A stretch of DNA of 64,000 bases from NCBI GenBank assembly GCA_037951105.1, contig JBAMJV010003105.1, forward strand, positions 1 to 64,000. The letters run 5' to 3'. Source of the stretch: Echinarachnius parma. Lineage: Eukaryota > Echinodermata > Echinoidea > Clypeasteroida > Echinarachniidae. The stretch's first letter is position 1; each line of letters begins with the position of its first letter. A program made the position numbers and the translations under genes. Positions 57,202 to 64,000 of this stretch are shown piece by piece. Under the pieces are notes generated by a model. It had not been told where the DNA came from. It ran no database searches and worked only from the letters and a program-made list of their open reading frames with translations.

Positions 57202-59920
57202 CTGCAGTGAATCTCGACAGTTTCAGTTTTAATTGTCCCTTTTTTTAAACGCACTGTGATTTGAAAACGACCACCAATTGAACACATTCATTAGATATGG
57301 AAAATGGGTTAATTCAACGATGTTTTGGTTCAAGCACCAACCATAACAAGTAACTATGTTTTAAGATAATTGTATTTGGCGATGAAATGTATGATTGGCT
57401 ATTGGCGTTTTGTCAGGGCCGGGGTCTTTAAATAACCGATGTTGTCCCTGTTCTCCGATAATCGTAATCGAGAACCAAATTTGTAAAAAATAAATAGCAG
57501 TAATTGAAAACATCCTACAGACAACCAATACAATACTGTATACGCTAATTTTATCGCCGACAATGTGAAATAGTATATAAAAATGTTTCTGTTGATGAAT
57601 TAAACAAAATCTGCTTTGAAATTGACTACCTGAGCAATAAAATGGTCGAAACTAAATTACAAATGTAATTCATCCGCAAATGCACCATGGGCAAACCACG
57701 TGCAAACCACGTGCAAACCACGCCAAACTTGACCTCTTGGGTGTAGCCACGGGTACATATAGCCGGCGAAAACAGGCAAGCAAGCTGTAAAATTTTGGCC
57801 AAATATTAGAGGAGCGCATGAAATGTTCAAGTTGTATTTCTGTTTTTACGGGATAAAGATTCCGATTTTATTAGAAACCCTCTGCTATACCATTTTCAAC
57901 AATATTGGTATGTTAGTTTGGCTAATACGGAAGCTTTCCGTAACTTTCCGAAACTGCGTTGTATCTTTATATAAAGCTCAAATAATGAACCGAAGTGAGT
58001 AGTGTAGCCAACAGGAAACCACACGGATTAACCAGACAGATGGTCTTTGAACAAAATGCCAGAGAGAGTAAGGACTCGTTTCGAGTGGACGTCCTTTATC
58101 TAGATAACAGTTGATTGCTATCCACTTGATTTTACGTCACGATTATAAATACATTTTCATTGGACTTATCACCTATATGGATGCCCCATCTCTGAGAGAG
58201 TTTTATCTCTGATTGTTACGTTATATGAATAATTATCAAATCAATGAGTCAACACACTACCACCATCACGTTATCACATCAATCATAAAGCTGGGATTCC
58301 ATTAGCAGGTTAGAGCGAATTTCCCCGGCGTTTGCGAAAATTCGCAATGTAATATGAATAATATATGAATAACATTGATTTGGTCCGTGCGAATGTTCGC
58401 GGCGGAAATTCGCCGTGGAAATTCGCTCGAATGGAAACGCAGCTTAATCGTATATTAGTTGATTGATAACGACTCTGATAACGAATTATGGATGCGTCAA
58501 CTCCGGAGATAACTGTATATTGTTAAACCTTTTCAAAAGCAAAACAAATGCCAAAACATCACCATCACGCCATCACATCAATCATAATCGTACATTAGTT
58601 GATCTATCATCTACTCTGATAAAGATCTATGGATGCGCCAACATCGCTTTCCCTAATTGTTAGTACCCCATATCCAGGACAAAATGCCCCTATCAGGCAA
58701 TCATATCAAGTAATGTATATTCGTACATTAGTCGATTGATCATCAAGTCTGATCACGATTTTCGTTACATATTCATGTTCATAATGAAATGGGCAAAACA
58801 TAATCCACAATTGTGTACGACATATATCGATATAGACATCCATGTCAATTATTCATAATCATCGATAGTGAGAGAAAGGCAACCACTTACCCTATATGCA
58901 ACTAATTCTATATTAATGCGATGCACATCGTGGCTTTTATGATTAATCACCAGTTCCAATAATGAGCACGATATAACTATGAAAATAATAATACAATAAT
59001 TTACTTTAATTTGCAATTTGTAAGCATGGTTTCGCTTGATATTTGCTAATAAATCAGTCACTATGGGGCCCGTTGCAGAAAGAGATACATCAATTGTAAA
59101 CTACAATTGGGGGTTGGGGTAGCTTGTGGGTTTTCAAAATTAAATAATTATTTGATTAGAATTCGATACTAGTGTTTTGGAAAAGGGCCTTTCTTGAGAC
59201 ATGATATTTCAGATTCTACTTCAAATCAAGTCAACTTTCTTTTGTATAGGTATGCACCATAATTTAAAGTTAAACAGTGCACAAGCTCCTTTACTGTGGG
59301 ACACCCACCTCCCTCCCATCAAACCCGCAATCGGGAATCGGTCTTTTCTATGTCTGGTAAACCTTGTTTATGTTGTTGTATTATAAATAATGTGGCATTT
59401 GGTCCTATGTTTGAACTGTAAATGTCACTTTGCGAATACAGTTTTTAGGGGTGCATATTCGAATAAAAACGAATGCAACTTTTCTTTCTAGTCGGTAAAA
59501 TCATGACACATGTACCAACTTAAAGTACATGGCGACAAGTTTGAATTTTCTTGCTAGGTATGCACCAGAGTTCTCAGTTTCCCAGTTTTCCCAGAGGGCG
59601 CCACCCTCGCCCCACTCAGTCGCTTCGCTCCCTCGCAAAATCTCAGACTCACCGCTTGCTCAAGGTTGCCGACCCTGCCATCACAGCCACTTTGTTTAAC
59701 AGGTAAGCCTACGGCCCCCACTAACACCCCACACCAAGTCGATATTCATGCATTCATTTGTGTATCTGTTTGCCATTTTATGCGTATATACAGCCACTGC
59801 AAAATGGGAACGTATGGCATCCGTAGATAGAGAAGGCCCCCTAAAGAGATCTAGTAACTTTGTTGACATGTGCAAAAAGTGAGAAATGTTTGATACAAGG
59901 TATATAAAATACACAGTCAG
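57202..59920. other. No gene recognised
   Basis: AT-rich non-coding sequence; a short run at 57690-57725 repeats GCAAACCACGT three times. A minus-strand frame at 59061-58891 has a hydrophobic run but no ATG. Confidence 0.4.
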
Positions 59921-59924
59921 ACAG

Positions 59925-60080
59925 TAACATGTATATGTCCGTGATCTGTATATGCCCACTGAGTGATGTGTGAAAATTCCATGGTAAGCGAGTGTCATAT
60001 GACAAAGTAATGAGCGAAAATGAAAAGTGATATTCGCAGTCGGACCTTGTACAACAGTCATAATTATCAACTGGAAAATG
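59925..60080 (+). repeat. Interspersed repeat, copies near 24.9 and 17.0 kb
   Basis: GTGTGAAAATTCCATGGTAA and AATGAGCGAAAATG correspond to 24945-25010 and, more weakly, 16985-17110. Confidence 0.5.
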
Positions 60081-60199
60081 TTGATTATAAATACTTCAAT
60101 CGTACCTTTCTTTATACCAGATTATACATTTGGAAAACCATAAACGGTTCCATGATTGTATTGGTAACTACGAATACAAAGTGGTATTTGAGTTACAAA

Positions 60200-60465
60200 G
60201 TAAGGCAAATCAAAATGGAGATGGGCAGGGCATGTGGCAATACATCAGGATAATAGATGGACATATCGTTCAACAGAATGGCAACCAAGGAAGGGAAAGA
60301 GAAGAAGAGGAAGGCAAATGAATAGATGGAGAGATGAAATAACATCATATATGTGAACGACTGAACGACCACGTGGCCTAGGATAGCTAGAGGTAGAATA
60401 GAATGGAAATGTCATGAGGAGGGCTTTGTCCAACGTCTGGATGAACTATGGCCTGATTGAGAGAT
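60200..60465 (+). mobile_element. LINE C-terminal fragment (decayed)
   Basis: In shifted frames the translation gives QIKMEMGRACGN, then STEWQPRKGKRRRGRQMNRW, RDEITSYM and RALSNVWMNYGL. This is the usual C-terminal tail of RT proteins in several LINE clades (the W-x-P-x-x-x-K-R-x-x-G-R-P-x-x-R-W-x-D motif). Several frameshifts and stops; dead. Confidence 0.7.
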
Positions 60466-60489
60466 AGATATATATATAGATATATAATA

Positions 60490-60638
60490 TACAAGCGAAA
60501 GGTGAACTAATACATACAGCTTTGGTTTCTTCCAATATTATTATTCTTCCTTCTCAATCATTTATGATTATTCTTTGCAATTATTTAAATATTGGAAGAA
60601 ACCAAAGCTGTATGTATTAGTTCACCTTTCGCTTGTTT
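60490..60638. repeat. Inverted repeat around a SINE tail
   Basis: ACAAGCGAAAGGTGAACTAA at 60490 and its complement ending at 60638 flank a copy of the SINE tail (60541-60580). The right arm recurs after the full SINE at 61012-61070. Confidence 0.75.
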
Positions 60639-60823
60639 CGCTTGTATTATTCACCTTTCGCTTGTATTATGTTCTAACTAATACTTGAATCACTCTATTG
60701 TGATCCAGCTGAAGTAAAGGCGGCTTGCATTGTTCGTAACTCCCTCCCCATGAATCAATTCAGTACAAAGAGCCAATATATTGGCTTGCCAATGACCTGA
60801 ATTGGATTTGTCTTCATTAACAC

Positions 60824-61011
60824 GGTCTCTGTAGCCTAGTGGTGAAGGCGTCGGCGTTCCAAGCCGGAGACCCAGGTTCGAGTCCTGGCGGAGACCAATT
60901 TTTCGACTAGTGCCTTTTTTCATTTGGAGGATTAAAGGGAGTAACATTGCTTATTAAGCTACGCCTACTATTATTCTTCCTTCTCAATTATTTATGATTA
61001 TTCTTTGCAAT
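60824..61011 (+). mobile_element. tRNA-derived SINE, full head
   Basis: Bases 60824-60897 fold as a tRNA: acceptor arms GTCTCTG/CGGAGAC, exact A box TAGCCTAGTGG, anticodon loop GTTCCAA (UCC, glycine type) and exact B box GGTTCGAGTCC. The tail to TTCTTTGCAA is shared with 33326-33485, which marks it as a SINE rather than a lone tRNA gene. No CCA is encoded. Confidence 0.75.
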
Positions 61012-61247
61012 TATTTAAATATTGGAAGAAACCAAAGCTGTATGTATTAGTTCACTTTTCGCTTGTATATATAGCAATATTATAAATAGTGCAAATAACC
61101 ATGATTAAAGTGCTCAACTAAATAAATAGGAGCAATTATATATATGTACAACAATTAGTATGACTTCATTATAACTACAACGTTGTTTCGTAGGCACACA
61201 TGTGCCCACCCTTCAGGTTAGAGTAAGAAGTGATTACTTCGAGAAGT

Positions 61248-61249
61248 AT

Positions 61250-61318
<69 letters not shown>

Positions 61319-61322
61319 AAGA
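61248..61322. repeat. (GATA)n microsatellite
   Basis: About 17 ATAG units. Confidence 0.95.
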
Positions 61323-61426
61323 AAGATAGAGTTCCAAGTACATTTTTAGGATGTCAACAACTAGCTTCTGACTATACGAGAAATAAAAATTGTTTAATGG
61401 GAACGTGCCCCATTCAAGGGTTTTTT

Positions 61427-61505
61427 GTGGCTCTATGGTTTATCACCGGTCTTGCAGTCCGGAGGTCTCAACTTCGATTCCCGGCGAAGCCTATTTTTCT
61501 TTGCT
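61427..61505 (+). mobile_element. tRNA-like SINE head, second family
   Basis: GGCTCTATGG...GCGAAGCC arms, anticodon-like loop CTTGCAG between CCGG/CCGG, and a decayed B box ACTTCGATTCC followed by a T-rich tail. Related fragment at 17245-17310. The rest, 61506-62970, shows only a poly-G at 61790. Confidence 0.5.
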
Positions 61506-62968
61506 TATTATATATTTCTGGTCTGTTTCCTGAACATTTGGAGTAGATCAAGATATATTAGACATAGAAAGGTGGCACAACTGCGAGAACATTTTCCAAG
61601 ACGATTTAGAATGTGTTTTTTTTAATTTATCTGTAAACATTTGGTAAATGTGTACAGTACAAACTGGTGTACAGATAGCTTGCGATGCTAAAAGCTTTAG
61701 TCCGACCGTCATCACCCTCCAGTAAATTGTTTTTCATAAACTTTTGTTTCAATACAAGATATGTCAAAGTTATAACATAGGGGCGGGGGCCGGGGGGGGG
61801 GGGGGGGGGTATCGCCAACAACCAGACCCCCACCACAACCTGCTTCGTTTCGTTAGAAACACTACAGTTATTATGTTATGTCGCTAAAACCTCAATTTTT
61901 TAGTTTAGGAAATTACGCAAAGAAGAATTGATGATTGGATGCTAGGACCGTCACGTCGTTGCACTTCGTCAGGAATAATAATTAATTAACTAACTGACGC
62001 GTCGTCACTGGATCATGACCACTGTTGTCACGACTCTATAGGGACTGAGCGGCGAAGTTATTGAGCTATTAATTTTAGAAATGGATCATTTTGTTGAATT
62101 GAATTGAAATGGTTTAGTTTAAGTAATCGATTGTCATCATAATACGTATGCGGACTAAAAACCCTGAACGAGCCTTTTCACTGTGTTACCATGGGAACAG
62201 TAATCGCGTGATCATGGTGATGCAATTCACTAGTCTACCCAAGGAGTTACCATGGGTGCAGTCGCAACTGTCACTAATTTATTTAAACACCTGTCTATAT
62301 TCTAAAGGCGAACAAAATGAGAAGTGGGGCTTTGCGGTTTATTTGAAGTTCGATCTTCGATGCCGCCAAGTGAAACCAACGACTAGCTAATTAACTGGCC
62401 TAAAGAATATGAAATTTCAAGATAATTCAACTAATGTTCAGTTATTTGTGACTATTGCATGTTAACTGGTAGATTTGATAGACGCGCTGTCTAATAGAGA
62501 TGAAATTATAATAGTTTCCTACATGAATTGAGAACAAATCCAGATAAATCTTGAATTAATGTGATTCTTTGAAACATTATTTCTCCACTTTGCGATCATT
62601 TCCGACAAACACATAATAATCTAATTGATAAGACACGTCGCAATAGTGCCCAGGCACCCCCACCATGTTAATTTGTATTATGAATATTTCAATTTCCACA
62701 CATTTTTTTTTTATTTCGCGCGCACTTGCTATCTATTATTGAGAAACACTCGAATTAGTTGAGTTCGTGCTTGCGAAAAGTGATTATAATAACAAAGCAC
62801 ACCTCTCTTTGACATGTGCCAATGCATATGTAATCAACGGAAACGCCATTGTTTTTCCACCTGCAAGTAAAATTCAGGTCCAATTCAAATCAGCACATTC
62901 ACTGCATGGTTGACAGTGGCGGCATCGCACATCTAGTATTTGGATTCGAATCTACTGTGACTCCAGTA

Positions 62969-63844
62969 TACAGACTGTCCCAGAAAAAACGAAACCGGGT
63001 TTCATGGCAGAAATTTTATGTTATAATGAATAATTTCCTTGATGATATATATATGTCTGAAAAGCTCTGTGTATCTTCTTTCATTTGATATACAACTTAT
63101 GGCACATAATTCACGCATGACTGAATTAGAACGATGGAAAGTGCTGTTACCAAAACTCAATTTGCACGCAGAAATTGCAAGTTTGGGTGAGGTTTTGGGG
63201 TGAGTTTTAAGGGTAGTAAACGTACTTATTTTGAAAAAGGACAAACACCGCATACAAATTCATAATTCTATCTTTTACATGACACCTCATGATTAAAAAA
63301 TAAATGATTTATGCCAGAAAACATGCTTGATTCCAGCCCAAATGAGTAGCTTTCCTGATCTAGCCTGTTTCTCATGTTTTCCTGGATCCCCATGTTTGTG
63401 TAAATTCACTCATGCATCAAAGTCCATTGTCAGCAGCTAAGTCAGGAAAGCTGAGCGACTTCTTACTCAACTTCCACTCATTAAGGCAGAAATCAGGCAT
63501 GTTTTCATTGTACTCGTTCTCTGGCATAAATCATTAATTTTTTTAGCATGAGGTGTCATCTAAAAGATAAAAATATGAAATTGTATGTGGTGTTTGTCCT
63601 TTTTCAAAATAAGTACGTTTACTACCCTTAAAACTCACCCCAAAACCTCACCCAAACTTGGTAACAGCACTTTCCATCGTTCTAATTCAGTCATGCGTGA
63701 ATTATGTGCCATAAGTTGTACATCAAATGAAAGAAGAGACACAGAGCTTTTCAGACATATATATATCATCAAGGAAATTTTTCATTATAACATAACATTT
63801 CTGCCATGAAACCCGGTTTCGTTTTTTTTCTGGGACAGTCTGTA
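62969..63844. mobile_element. 872-bp long-TIR element at a TA site
   Basis: Ends CAGACTGTCCCAGAAAAAAC and its complement, flanked by TA on both sides (62969-62970 and 63843-63844). The inverted arms are about 330-350 bp each with few differences; the centre is unique and non-coding. TA duplication and CAGACTGTCCCA-type ends fit a non-autonomous Tc1/mariner element. Confidence 0.8.
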
Positions 63845-64000
63845 TAATAGCTCCTTGGTCTACCGTTAAACCCATTAAGCCCACAGCATACTACAAAATC
63901 CGATCCGATCCGATCCGACAACTGCAGATAAAGGATCTGAACCAATCTACATGCTTTATACGTACGTCTTGCTTTAAATTAGATACGCAGTTGTTCTTCG

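Noticed and set aside
58891..59061. Minus-strand frame with a hydrophobic run and a good donor (GTAAGT)
   Set aside because: It has no ATG start and begins next to a MITE fragment; its phase does not connect to the exon at 57201.
60824..60897. Functional tRNA-Gly(UCC) gene
   Set aside because: The head folds well, but a conserved non-tRNA tail shared with 33326-33485 and 60541-60580 indicates a SINE.

Overview
The window is intron-rich, AT-rich animal DNA crowded with short transposons, SINEs, microsatellites and long G/C homopolymers. No bacterial, organellar or viral gene order is visible. Secreted proteins built from EGF-like and C-type-lectin (CTLD) modules on phase 1-1 exons, together with this repeat profile, suggest a marine invertebrate. 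An echinoderm or hemichordate is my first guess; a lancelet or lophotrochozoan is not excluded. The species cannot be fixed from sequence alone.

All convincing coding sequence is on the minus strand and forms two paralogous genes. Gene A (about 17.57 to 6.19 kb) has a putative signal-peptide exon, a small Cys exon, a cysteine-containing N-terminal domain ending in C-x-IPG, five EGF modules and one CTLD split over two exons, ending in TAG. Gene B (about 55.26 to 33.69 kb, 5' end not found) has a divergent copy of the same N-terminal domain, one ordinary EGF, one decayed EGF, eleven almost identical calcium-binding EGF exons of exactly 111 bp, and two successive CTLDs, the last ending in TAG. 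Every splice joint from the N-terminal domain to the stop codon is in phase 1 and makes sense when joined. Further upstream, a phase-compatible exon pair (57.2 and 56.4 kb) may be the 3' end of an unrelated membrane-protein gene.

The eleven-exon EGF array is the most interesting part. Two exon types (A and B) alternate in a unit of roughly 1.25 to 1.5 kb. One exon is an A/B chimera, two units share a MITE at the same position, and one unit is split by a 6.54-kb insertion flanked by an 8-bp direct repeat. Together these record repeated unequal exchange inside a gene that still keeps its reading frame.

Region by region: 1-6.1 kb is repeats (CA arrays, a TTAA-flanked element, ~310-bp tandem repeats). 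6.2-17.6 kb is gene A; its last intron holds a dispersed 16-bp motif and a 95-bp satellite. 17.7-33.6 kb is a repeat field (LINE remnant between inverted arms, inverted GC-rich blocks, minisatellites, GT arrays, a hAT-type MITE with a perfect 8-bp target duplication, a tRNA-derived SINE). 33.7-55.3 kb is gene B. 55.3-64 kb is mostly non-coding, with a LINE C-terminal fragment, tRNA-derived SINEs and an 872-bp long-TIR element at a TA site.

Functionally, both genes look like secreted or matrix recognition/adhesion proteins: an N-terminal Cys domain, an EGF stalk (calcium-stiffened in gene B) and C-terminal lectin-like heads.
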